Below are positions 7,146 through 13,310 of a stretch of 15,161 nt of DNA, one piece after another. The DNA lies in contig MGSI01000137.1 in assembly GCA_001798455.1 (NCBI GenBank), positions 1 through 15,161 of the forward strand. The letters run 5' to 3'. The notes under the pieces are model-generated. The model ran no database searches. It saw only the letters and a list, made by a program, of their open reading frames with translations, and had not been told where the DNA came from. The translations under genes and the position numbers were made by a program. The stretch's first letter is position 1; every line of letters starts with the position of its first letter. This DNA comes from Deltaproteobacteria bacterium RIFCSPLOWO2_02_FULL_57_26 (GTDB taxonomy: Bacteria > Desulfobacterota > Binatia > UBA9968).

Positions 7146-7948
7146 AGGCGGAGAAACCTCAGGTAGTAGGTGGTGAACACCACCGGGAATATAAGACTAT
7201 CCACGCGATCCAGCAACCCTCCGTGGCCGGGAAGCAGATGGCCCGAATCCTTGACGGAAAAGGCCCGCTTGATCCACGACTCGAACAGATCACCAGCCTG
7301 CCCGAGCAAGCTCAAGACGAAGGACAAGAGCAGCGTCTCCGGCTGGGGCAGCGCTGGGAGCAGAAATTTGCCTCCGATCAACCCGACAAGAAGGCTCGTC
7401 CCGATGCCGCCCAGGGCTCCCTCCACGGTCTTGGCCGGGCTGATCTCAGGGGATAAACGGGTCCGACCGAGAAAGCTTCCCACGAAATACGAGGCCGTAT
7501 CCCCTCCCATGATCACCAGGAGAACCCACAGGACCCAGCCCCTCCCACCCCGCATCCGGTAAAGGAGAAACAAATGGGGCAGCAAGTAGCCGATGTAGAG
7601 AACACCCAACAGGGTCCAACTCAGGACTTGATACCTTTCCCGCAGCTCCCCGCCAAAAAAGAGATACGTCAGGCACGCGACCACAATCAACCCGCCGAGC
7701 CAGGACCCAGGATCGGGGACGCCAGGTATGAGAAGACCGAAGGAGGCCACAGCGCCCAGGAGCACGCCCAAGATCTGCTCCCGGCGCCGGCCTGGAAAAA
7801 CCATCAGGAAGTACTCCCACAAACCGATCGCCGTAGCGACAAAAACCAGGAGCGCGAATTGCCACGGGCGCCCCCAAGCAATGATAACGACCAACAGGGG
7901 AAGCCCCACCAGGGCGGTCGCCACCCTAGATATGATCTTCGAGCTCAC
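7142..7948 (-). CDS. cdsA: Phosphatidate cytidylyltransferase
   Basis: Integral membrane enzyme that makes CDP-diacylglycerol from phosphatidate and CTP, the precursor of bacterial phospholipids. The 268-aa protein has several hydrophobic segments (for example about 10-24, 30-50, 58-75, 84-98, 108-130, 136-148, 178-200). The CDP-alcohol cytidylyltransferase signature is complete at the C-terminus: S224-WIKR, KD at 233-234, PGHGG at 240-244, DRVD at 247-250. The earlier conserved loop with GGDTASYFVGSFLGR and SPAKTVEG (148-177) is also present. It starts with GTG at 7948, overlapping the uppS stop by 4 nt (GTGA). This start is preferred because the N-terminus then begins just before the first membrane segment. 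Confidence 0.95.
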   Translation of the reverse strand: MSSKIISRVATALVGLPLLVVIIAWGRPWQFALLVFVATAIGLWEYFLMVFPGRRREQILGVLLGAVASFGLLIPGVPDPGSWLGGLIVVACLTYLFFGGELRERYQVLSWTLLGVLYIGYLLPHLFLLYRMRGGRGWVLWVLLVIMGGDTASYFVGSFLGRTRLSPEISPAKTVEGALGGIGTSLLVGLIGGKFLLPALPQPETLLLSFVLSLLGQAGDLFESWIKRAFSVKDSGHLLPGHGGLLDRVDSLIFPVVFTTYYLRFLRL

Positions 7949-8712
7949 CGGCTTCCCTTCACCGTGGGCGGCGCTGGATTGAGCTGTTCGTCAGTGCGGC
8001 CGAATCTCCGGTGGCGCCGCTGGTACGCCGAAAGCGCCTGGAGATACTCCTTCTCTCGAAAGTCGGGCCACAGGGTGGGCGTAATGTAGAGCTCCGTGTA
8101 GGGAATTTGCCAGAGATAGAAATTGCTGATGCGCATCTCGCCGCTGGTCCGGATCAACAAGTCGGGGTCCGGAATGGAGCCTGTCTCCATCTGGGCGGAA
8201 ATCATCTCCTCATCGATGTCCTCCACGGCACAAACCCCGTCACGGACTTTCCGGGCGATGCTCTGAACCATCTGCACGATATCATCGCGCCCACTGTAAC
8301 TGAGCGCTAAAACGACGGTCATCCCCATATTTTTTCGCGTGGCCCGCATCGCGTGCTCCAAGGTGCGAAGCACGGGTGGCGGCAAACGCTCTTTATCGCC
8401 GATCGCCAGAAGACGGATCCCGTGGCGCATCATTTTAGGTTGCTCCACCTCCAGATAGCGCTCAAGGAGATTCATCAGAGCGTGGACTTCGTCCTTGGGA
8501 CGCAGCCAGTTCTCAGTCGAAAACGCATACAGGGAGAGATACGGGATACCCAGCCTGCGGCTCAGCTCGACCACTGCCCGGACAGAAGCCCTTCCCCGGC
8601 GGTGGCCTTCGATACGGCTCTTACCTCTTAACCTAGCCCAACGTCCGTTGCCATCCATGATAATGGCGACATGCCGGGGCAACCGACTCTTGTCTAGGCC
8701 GCTTAGGTTCAT
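7945..8712 (-). CDS. uppS: Undecaprenyl diphosphate synthase (cis-prenyltransferase)
   Basis: Cytoplasmic, membrane-associated cis-prenyltransferase that extends farnesyl diphosphate with isopentenyl diphosphate to C55 undecaprenyl diphosphate, the lipid carrier for peptidoglycan and O-antigen. The 255-aa protein has all family motifs: HVAIIMDGNGRWA with catalytic D20, SLYAFSTENW, and RTSGEMRISNFYLWQ followed by YTELYITPTLWPDF. Length is typical. It starts 36 nt after the frr stop. That spacer contains TCTCCTCC, an anti-Shine-Dalgarno-like run, and no good ribosome binding site before ATG 8712, so initiation may depend on coupling. A short GGAGG/CCTCC pairing (8731-8735 with 8754-8758) could form across the frr stop. 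Confidence 0.97.
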   Translation of the reverse strand: MNLSGLDKSRLPRHVAIIMDGNGRWARLRGKSRIEGHRRGRASVRAVVELSRRLGIPYLSLYAFSTENWLRPKDEVHALMNLLERYLEVEQPKMMRHGIRLLAIGDKERLPPPVLRTLEHAMRATRKNMGMTVVLALSYSGRDDIVQMVQSIARKVRDGVCAVEDIDEEMISAQMETGSIPDPDLLIRTSGEMRISNFYLWQIPYTELYITPTLWPDFREKEYLQALSAYQRRHRRFGRTDEQLNPAPPTVKGSR

Positions 8713-8748
8713 CCTAGGTTGAAAAGAGTTGGAGGAGAAATGCGGGCC

Positions 8749-9306
8749 TTAGACCTCCATGATCTCGTCTTCCTTGGCCTTCAGCGCCTTGTCGATCCTC
8801 CCGATGAAATCGCCGGTGATCTTTTGGACTCGGTCTTGGCAGTGCTTGAAATCGTCCTCGGTGATCTCCTTCTTTTTCTCCATTTCCTTGAGTCTCTCAA
8901 GGGCGATCCGCCGATGGTTGCGCACGGAGACGCGGAATTCCTCCGCCACCTTTTTGACGTGTTTGACGAGTTCTTTACGCCGCTCCTGGGTCAGCTCCGG
9001 GATCGGAATCCGGATCACCTTCCCATCGTTGTTCGGCGTCAATCCCAGATCGGTTTTCAGGATCGCCTTTTCGATGCTCCCGACGGCGCTCCGATCGTAA
9101 GGCTGGACGACCAGCAACCGGGGCTCAGGCGCCGATAGATTGGCCAAGCGATTGAGGGGAGTGGAGGCGCCGTAATAATCGACCATGATGCCTTCCAGAA
9201 GCGCCGTCGACGCCCTCCCGGTTCTAAGCTTCGCCATATCCTTACGAAAGGCTACGACCGATTTTTCCATCTCCTTTTGGAGATCATTATAAAAGGTCTC
9301 GTTCAT
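8749..9306 (-). CDS. frr: Ribosome recycling factor
   Basis: Splits post-termination ribosomes together with EF-G. At 185 aa it has the exact family length. The tRNA-shaped fold is recognisable from the KDMAKLRTGRAS helix, VDYYGASTPLNRLANLSAPEPRLLVVQPYD (head domain), NDGKVIRIPIPELTQERRKELVK and the final long helix KITEDDFKHCQDRVQK-like segment. The ATG overlaps the pyrH stop by 4 nt, a very common arrangement for this pair. Confidence 0.98.
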   Translation of the reverse strand: MNETFYNDLQKEMEKSVVAFRKDMAKLRTGRASTALLEGIMVDYYGASTPLNRLANLSAPEPRLLVVQPYDRSAVGSIEKAILKTDLGLTPNNDGKVIRIPIPELTQERRKELVKHVKKVAEEFRVSVRNHRRIALERLKEMEKKKEITEDDFKHCQDRVQKITGDFIGRIDKALKAKEDEIMEV

Positions 9307-10034
9307 TTTCTCCCCGTGCTCACCAGGGTCCCGATTTCTTCGCCGCAGACCACGCGTTTGATGTTGCCCTTCTCCATAATATTAAAGACCACGATGGGCA
9401 AATGATTGTCCATACAGAGCGAGATCGCCGTTGAGTCCATGACCTTGAGTTCCTTATTGAGAACTTCGATATAGGTCAGCTCCCCGTACCTCTTGGCTCC
9501 CTGATGTTTTAGAGGATCCGCATCGTAAACCCCATCCACCTTGGTCGCCTTGAGGATCACTTCAGCACCGATTTCCATCGCTCGCAGGCTGGCCGTCGTA
9601 TCGGTCGTGAAATACGGGTTGCCGGTGCCTCCCGCGAAGATCACGACCCTGCCCTTCTCGAGATGGCGGGTGGCCCGACGCCGGATGTAAGGCTCCGCCA
9701 CTTGACGCATCTCGATGGCAGACATCACCCGGGTGGAGACCCCGATCTTCTCCAAGGCATCCTGCAGGGCCAAGCTGTTGATGACCGTCGCGAGCATCCC
9801 CATCGTGTCAGCGGCGGCCCGCTCCATTGCCCACCCTCCAGCCTCCGCGCCGCGAAAGATATTGCCCCCTCCCATCACCAGCGCCATCTCGCAGCCCATC
9901 TCCTTAACCTCTTTAATCTCCTCGGCAAAGGCCTGCACCATCTTGCCGTCAATGCCGAACCTTTGGGCCCCGGCCAAGACCTCGCCGGTCACTTTCAAGA
10001 TGACCCGCTTATATTTTAGACTTGCGCTCGGCAT
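9303..10034 (-). CDS. pyrH: UMP kinase
   Basis: Bacterial-type UMP kinase of the amino-acid kinase fold; phosphorylates UMP to UDP with ATP and in this family is a GTP-activated, UTP-inhibited hexamer. The 243-aa protein shows the N-terminal phosphate loop as KVTGEVLAG (the family usually reads K-[LIV]-SGE, so Ser to Thr is a conservative change), then VMGGGNIFRG, ERAAADTMGMLATVINSLALQD, FAGGTGNPYFTTDTTASLRA and KATKVDGVYDADP. All catalytic and nucleotide-binding blocks are intact. It lies 30 nt after tsf and shares a 4-nt overlap with frr. Confidence 0.98.
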   Translation of the reverse strand: MPSASLKYKRVILKVTGEVLAGAQRFGIDGKMVQAFAEEIKEVKEMGCEMALVMGGGNIFRGAEAGGWAMERAAADTMGMLATVINSLALQDALEKIGVSTRVMSAIEMRQVAEPYIRRRATRHLEKGRVVIFAGGTGNPYFTTDTTASLRAMEIGAEVILKATKVDGVYDADPLKHQGAKRYGELTYIEVLNKELKVMDSTAISLCMDNHLPIVVFNIMEKGNIKRVVCGEEIGTLVSTGRK

Positions 10035-10064
10035 GTCCGGCTTCGCCCGCGGCGCTGGAACCGA

Positions 10065-10673
10065 TTACGATCTCTCGATCCCTTCGCCCAGATGGTAGAG
10101 CACAAAGCGACGCACTTGAATGTTTTCCCCGAGGCGGGCGATCGCGTCCTGTACCAGATCACCCACCTTGCGGTCAGGATCCTTGATGAAGGCTTGCTCC
10201 AACAGACAGACCTCAGAGTAAAATCGCTCGATTTTGCCAGCGACGATCTTGTCCACGACTTTGTCGGGCTTCCCCGAGTCGATGGCTTGCTGCCTATAGA
10301 TCTCTCTCTCCCGATCCAATTCCTCGGGCGGGACATCCTCCGGCCGGATGTAGCGGGGATTGGCGGCGGCGATCTGCATCGCCAGGTCCTTCACCAAGGC
10401 TTGAAATTGTTCGGTGCGCGCCACGAAATCGGTCTCACAGTTGATCTCCGCGAGAACGCCGATTTTTCCTCCGGCGTGGATGTAGGCGCCCACGAGCCCT
10501 TCCGCCGTCACCCGCCCCATTTTCTTGGCCGCCGTGGCCAGCCCCTTGCGCCGCAGATAATCGATCGCCCGCTCCACATCTCCACTCGATTCCGCCAGGG
10601 CCTTCTTGCAATCCATGATCCCGGCGCCCGTCTTCTCTCTGAGCTCTCTAACCGAAGATGCGCTGATTTCCAT
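10065..10673 (-). CDS. tsf: Elongation factor Ts, short form
   Basis: Nucleotide exchange factor that releases GDP from EF-Tu. Two in-frame ATGs exist: 10682, which overlaps the rpsB stop by 4 nt, and 10673. I prefer 10673 because it gives the usual N-terminus MEISASSVRELREKTGAG and lies about 10-12 nt from the AGGAGGGG site, whereas 10682 is only about 3 nt from it. The product is 202 aa (205 from the upstream ATG). It has the N-terminal UBA-like domain (about 1-50, with TGAGIMDCKKAL) and the core with CETDFVAR. At about 200 aa it is the short form with one core repeat, as in Thermus, rather than the roughly 280-aa E. coli form. Confidence 0.97.
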   Translation of the reverse strand: MEISASSVRELREKTGAGIMDCKKALAESSGDVERAIDYLRRKGLATAAKKMGRVTAEGLVGAYIHAGGKIGVLAEINCETDFVARTEQFQALVKDLAMQIAAANPRYIRPEDVPPEELDREREIYRQQAIDSGKPDKVVDKIVAGKIERFYSEVCLLEQAFIKDPDRKVGDLVQDAIARLGENIQVRRFVLYHLGEGIERS

Positions 10674-10678
10674 TGGGA

Positions 10679-11461
10679 TCATGCCCCTCCTGCCGCGGAA
10701 TCCTCAGCCCTCGCGCCTTCAGCTTCTCCCGACGGCTCCCCGGGCTTCTCCTCCCCCTGCACCATGGACCGCTCGTAGAGTCCCTTGCCTTCGAGCACGG
10801 CTTCCGCAATGGCCGCGCAAAAAAGGCGGATGGCGCGGATGGCGTCATCGTTGCCTGGAATCTTGTGGTCCACCAGGTCCGGGTCGCAATTGGTGTCGAC
10901 CACGGCGACCACGGGAATCACCAGCTTTCGCGCCTCCTTAACGGCAATATCTTCCTGTTTGGGATCGACCACGAAAATCGCATCGGGAAGCTTCTTCATG
11001 CCTTTGATTCCCCCCAGGGAATACTCCAGCTTTTCCTTCTCCCGCCTAAGTCCCAACATTTCCTTTTTCGTCAGGGCCTCCACGATCTTGGGATTGTTTT
11101 CCATTTCCTCGATTCTTCTCAGCCGCTCGATGCTCTGACGGATGGTCGCAAAATTCGTCAAGGTACCGCCCAGCCAGCGATTGTGCACGTAGAACATGCC
11201 GCAACGCTCGGCCTCCTCCTTGATCGCCTCCTGCGCTTGCTTTTTCGTCCCCACAAAAAGCACGTGTCCACCGGAAGCCGCCAGATTCCGCACAAAAGTG
11301 GCAACGTCTTTGAACATGGTGACCGTCTGCTGCAAATCGATGATGTGAATGCCATTGCGAGCCCCAAAGATAAAGGGCTTCATCTTGGGGTTCCACCGGC
11401 TCGTCTGGTGGCCAAAATGGACCCCCGCCTCCAAAAGCTGCTTCATCGACAGGTCGGTCAT
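10679..11461 (-). CDS. rpsB: 30S ribosomal protein S2
   Basis: Small-subunit ribosomal protein S2, 260 aa. The sequence begins MTDLSMKQLLEAGVHFGHQTSRWNPKM, close to the E. coli start, and continues with PFIFGARNGIHIIDLQQT, FVGTKKQAQEAI, NRWLGGTLTNF, LPDAIFVVDPKQE and VDTNCDPDLVDHKIPGNDDA. The coiled-coil insertion (about 110-150, rich in Glu, Lys and Arg) is present. The last 25 residues or so are a Gly/Ala/Glu-rich tail without conserved features. AAGGAG 8 nt upstream of the ATG is a good ribosome binding site. It heads the operon and is preceded by a 228-bp non-coding leader with inverted repeats. Confidence 0.99.
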   Translation of the reverse strand: MTDLSMKQLLEAGVHFGHQTSRWNPKMKPFIFGARNGIHIIDLQQTVTMFKDVATFVRNLAASGGHVLFVGTKKQAQEAIKEEAERCGMFYVHNRWLGGTLTNFATIRQSIERLRRIEEMENNPKIVEALTKKEMLGLRREKEKLEYSLGGIKGMKKLPDAIFVVDPKQEDIAVKEARKLVIPVVAVVDTNCDPDLVDHKIPGNDDAIRAIRLFCAAIAEAVLEGKGLYERSMVQGEEKPGEPSGEAEGARAEDSAAGGA

Positions 11462-11532
11462 AAATTCAACTCCTTAGGTTGCGTCCTCCCCGCTCATCGC
11501 TTCCCCCCCGTTCCCGTCAAGGGCACCTCGAA

Positions 11533-11559
11533 GAGGATCAGAGCGGGTGTGAAATCCTC
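11533..11559 (-). repeat. Inverted repeat in the rpsB leader (proximal stem)
   Basis: GAGGAT at 11533-11538 pairs with ATCCTC at 11554-11559, a perfect 6-bp stem around a 15-nt loop, about 70 nt before the rpsB start. Adjacent C/G bases allow slight extension. Together with the next hairpin it forms the structured part of the leader. Confidence 0.5.
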
Positions 11560-11575
11560 GTTGGAATGCTTCCGT

Positions 11576-11604
11576 CTCCCAACACCCTTAAGGGTCGTCG
11601 GGAG
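11576..11604 (-). repeat. Long hairpin in the rpsB leader (distal stem)
   Basis: On the minus strand CTCCCGAC pairs with GTTGGGAG (one G-T wobble), continues after one bulged G with ACCC/GGGT, and is capped by TTAA: 12 pairs in 29 nt. No T run follows in either direction, so it does not look like an intrinsic terminator. It is more likely a leader structure of the rpsB mRNA. Confidence 0.55.
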
Positions 11605-11611
11605 AATCATG

Positions 11612-11648
11612 AAAAAGACTTAATGATCTTGCGCTTTTAACAAAGATC
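11612..11648 (-). terminator. Weak candidate terminator after rho
   Basis: GATCTT (11625-11630 and complement at 11643-11648) forms a 6-7-bp stem with a large loop on the minus strand, and TTTTT (11612-11616) follows 8 nt after the stem. The stem is AT-rich and the T run is displaced, so this is at best a weak intrinsic terminator. It may be chance. Confidence 0.25.
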
Positions 11649-11674
11649 CGTGAACTGTGCAAGGCGGCCAAAGG

Positions 11675-11690
11675 GCCTGGGCGGGCAGGC
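11675..11690 (-). repeat. Small GC hairpin at the rho stop codon
   Basis: GCCTG and CAGGC form a 5-bp stem with a 6-nt loop directly after the rho stop codon (TAG at 11690-11692). No T run follows. A role in 3'-end formation is possible but not shown. Confidence 0.3.
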
Positions 11691-13024
11691 TACTGGTTCA
11701 TGGAATCGAGAAACTCTTTATTGTCCTTGGTCCCATGCATCTTGTCCAATAAGAATTCCATGGCCTCCACCACGCTCAGCTGCGACAGCACCTTGCGCAA
11801 GATCCAGATCCGATTCAAATCTTCCTTGAGGAGCAGAAGCTCCTCTTTTCTCGTCCCCGATTTATTGATGTCGATGGCCGGGAAAACCCGCTTATCCATC
11901 AGACGCCGGTCAAGGTGAATTTCCATGTTCCCCGTCCCCTTGAACTCCTCAAAGATCACCTCGTCCATGCGGCTGCCGGTATCGATCAGCGCGGTCGCGA
12001 TAATTGTCAGGCTCCCCCCATCCTCGATATTACGGGCGGCCCCAAAGAATTTCTTCGGCTTGTGCAGCGCGTTGGAGTCTACGCCGCCGGAAAGGATCTT
12101 GCCGCTCGGAGGGACAACGGTGTTGTAGGCCCGGGCCAGCCGAGTGATGCTGTCGAGCAAAATGACCACGTCTTTTCCGTGCTCCACCAGCCGCTTGGCC
12201 TTCTCAATCACCATCTCTGCGACCTGGACATGGCGCGTTGCCGGCTCATCGAAAGTGGAGCTCACCACCTCCCCTTCTACGGATCGCTGCATATCGGTCA
12301 CCTCTTCGGGCCGTTCGTCGATCAAGAGGACGATCAACAAGACCTCTTTGTGATTGTTGGCGATGGCCTTGGCAACGTTCTGCAACATCATGGTCTTGCC
12401 GGTCCTGGGCGCGGCGACTATCAGCCCCCTCTGCCCCTTCCCGATCGGGGTCAGCAGGTCGACGATGCGCGTCGTATATTCTTCGGGCTGGTATTCCAGA
12501 CGCAGGCGCTCGTTGGGATAGAGCGGCGTGAGGTTGTCGAAGAGAATCTTGTCCCGAGCCCGCTCGGGATCCTCGTAGTTGATGACCTCCACCTTGAGCA
12601 AGGCGAAGTACCGCTCCCCTTCCTTGGGCGGGCGAATCTGCCCCGAGACGATATCACCGGTGCGAAGATTGAAGCGGCGGATCTGGCTGGGAGAGACGTA
12701 AATATCGTCCGGACCCGGGAGGTAATTGTAGTCGGGGGCCCTAAGAAAACCGAACCCGTCCGGGAGGGTCTCCAACACCCCCTCGCCAAGGATATATCCG
12801 TTCTGCTCGGTCTGCGCTTGTAAGATGGCGAAGATCAGCTCCTGTTTGCGCATGTTGGCGGCGCCTTCGATGTTGAAAGTTCTTCCGATCAGCGCCAACT
12901 CACCGATCTTTTTCTCCTTTAAGGACTTCAGGTTTAAACCGTTCTTCAGATCCATCTCGTTGAGGTTAAGACTACCCTCCTCGACTACCGGTTCAATCTC
13001 GGCTCGTGGTCTCCCGCGCGCCAT
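11690..13024 (-). CDS. rho: Transcription termination factor Rho
   Basis: Hexameric RNA-dependent ATPase and helicase that ends transcription at C-rich rut sites. The 444-aa protein has a short variable N-terminus (1-25), the Rho N-terminal helical domain (about 26-72), a cold-shock-like RNA-binding domain with GFGFLR at 90-95, and the RecA-like ATPase: Walker A APRTGKT (205-211), Walker B VVILLD (286-291), Q-loop KILSGGVDS (309-317), R-loop GTGNMEIHLDRR (363-374), and the arginine-finger region SGTRKEEL (near 392). All key residues are present and no large N-terminal insertion occurs. AAAGGAGGGG ends a few nt before the ATG, an unusually strong ribosome binding site. No rpmE follows, unlike in many proteobacteria; the next gene is rpsB. 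Confidence 0.99.
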   Translation of the reverse strand: MARGRPRAEIEPVVEEGSLNLNEMDLKNGLNLKSLKEKKIGELALIGRTFNIEGAANMRKQELIFAILQAQTEQNGYILGEGVLETLPDGFGFLRAPDYNYLPGPDDIYVSPSQIRRFNLRTGDIVSGQIRPPKEGERYFALLKVEVINYEDPERARDKILFDNLTPLYPNERLRLEYQPEEYTTRIVDLLTPIGKGQRGLIVAAPRTGKTMMLQNVAKAIANNHKEVLLIVLLIDERPEEVTDMQRSVEGEVVSSTFDEPATRHVQVAEMVIEKAKRLVEHGKDVVILLDSITRLARAYNTVVPPSGKILSGGVDSNALHKPKKFFGAARNIEDGGSLTIIATALIDTGSRMDEVIFEEFKGTGNMEIHLDRRLMDKRVFPAIDINKSGTRKEELLLLKEDLNRIWILRKVLSQLSVVEAMEFLLDKMHGTKDNKEFLDSMNQ

Positions 13025-13097
13025 AATGATGCCCCTCCTTTCCTCCCTCAGACAGAATTACCGATGGGAAACAAATCCACTAGACAAGCAACCACCC

Positions 13098-13124
13098 TGT
13101 CGCTCAGCTTAGCCGAACAACGTT
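13098..13124. repeat. Rho-leader direct repeat, copy A (promoter-distal)
   Basis: TGTCGCT (13098-13104), 7 nt, then GCCGAACAACGTT (13112-13124) on the plus strand. It matches copy B at 13252-13280 in the same orientation: 7 of 7 in the first block, 12 of 13 in the second, with a spacer 2 nt shorter. It lies about 75 nt upstream of the rho start codon. Confidence 0.6.
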
Positions 13125-13251
13125 CCGACACGTCTTTTTAATACGACAAGCTCTTTGACACGAAGGCGAATCTCTTACTCGAAGTCCAAATCAAACGTCT
13201 AGGTCGGATTTCAGTGAATGATAACCTTAGTGTGGGGTTGGTTCCAAAGAT

Positions 13252-13280
13252 TGTCGCTGAATTGGTTGCCGAACAATGTT
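13252..13280. repeat. Rho-leader direct repeat, copy B (at predicted transcript start)
   Basis: TGTCGCT (13252-13258), 9 nt, then GCCGAACAATGTT (13268-13280) on the plus strand. It directly abuts the candidate -10 box, so it would form the first nucleotides of the rho transcript. The sequences around the two copies do not match, so the similarity is confined to this element. Confidence 0.6.
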
Positions 13281-13281
13281 A

Positions 13282-13310
13282 ATGTTAAGGAAAACCGACC
13301 TGCTTGTCAA
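13282..13310 (-). promoter_or_regulatory. Candidate sigma70-type promoter of rho
   Basis: Minus strand: perfect TTGACA (13305-13310), 17-nt spacer, TAACAT (13282-13287; 4 of 6 with TATAAT). The -35 box lies in the rluD codons for Val-Asp near the C-terminus and the -10 box overlaps the rluD stop codon, so the promoter is embedded in the end of the upstream gene. Position just before a long gene-free leader supports it. Confidence 0.6.

Larger units (their letters stand above)
11462..11689 (-). promoter_or_regulatory. rho-rpsB intergenic region / rpsB leader
   Basis: Non-coding on both strands as far as I can tell. On the minus strand it holds in order: a GCCTG/CAGGC hairpin right after the rho stop, a GATCTT/AAGATC inverted repeat with a following T run, a long hairpin at 11576-11604, another stem at 11533-11559, and the rpsB ribosome binding site. 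A possible weak promoter is TTGCAC (11657-11662), 17 nt, TAAAAG (11634-11639); it matches consensus poorly. In E. coli the rpsB leader binds S2 for autogenous control; a similar role here is inference. Confidence 0.45.
13025..13281 (-). promoter_or_regulatory. Long rho leader with rut-like C-rich 5' part
   Basis: If transcription starts just after the promoter at 13282-13310, rho has an untranslated leader of about 250 nt, similar in length to that of E. coli rho, which is autoregulated by Rho-dependent attenuation. The first 80 nt of the RNA are poor in G and rich in C (for example AACCAACCCCACACU), as expected of rut sites. The leader holds two copies of a 27-29-nt element. It ends in GGGAGGAAAGGAGGGG (13032-13047), an extended purine run over the ribosome binding site. 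I see no tRNA or leader peptide. Confidence 0.5.

Noticed and set aside
8731..9138. Plus-strand GGAGGAG followed by ATG at 8740 and a 132-codon frame antisense to frr
   Set aside because: The start signal looks good, but the frame mirrors the conserved frr sequence, and the same purine run is simply the complement of the pyrimidine-rich frr-uppS spacer. No independent support for a protein.
10673..11623. A 316-codon plus-strand open frame opposite rpsB and its leader
   Set aside because: It is antisense to rpsB with no domain pattern; its length reflects rpsB codon composition.
11915..12823. A 302-codon plus-strand open frame opposite rho
   Set aside because: It lies wholly inside a highly conserved gene on the other strand and shows no family motif or start signal.
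13155..13180. Plus-strand TTGACA at 13155-13160 inside the rho leader
   Set aside because: No acceptable -10 box follows at 16-18 nt and there is no plus-strand gene downstream.
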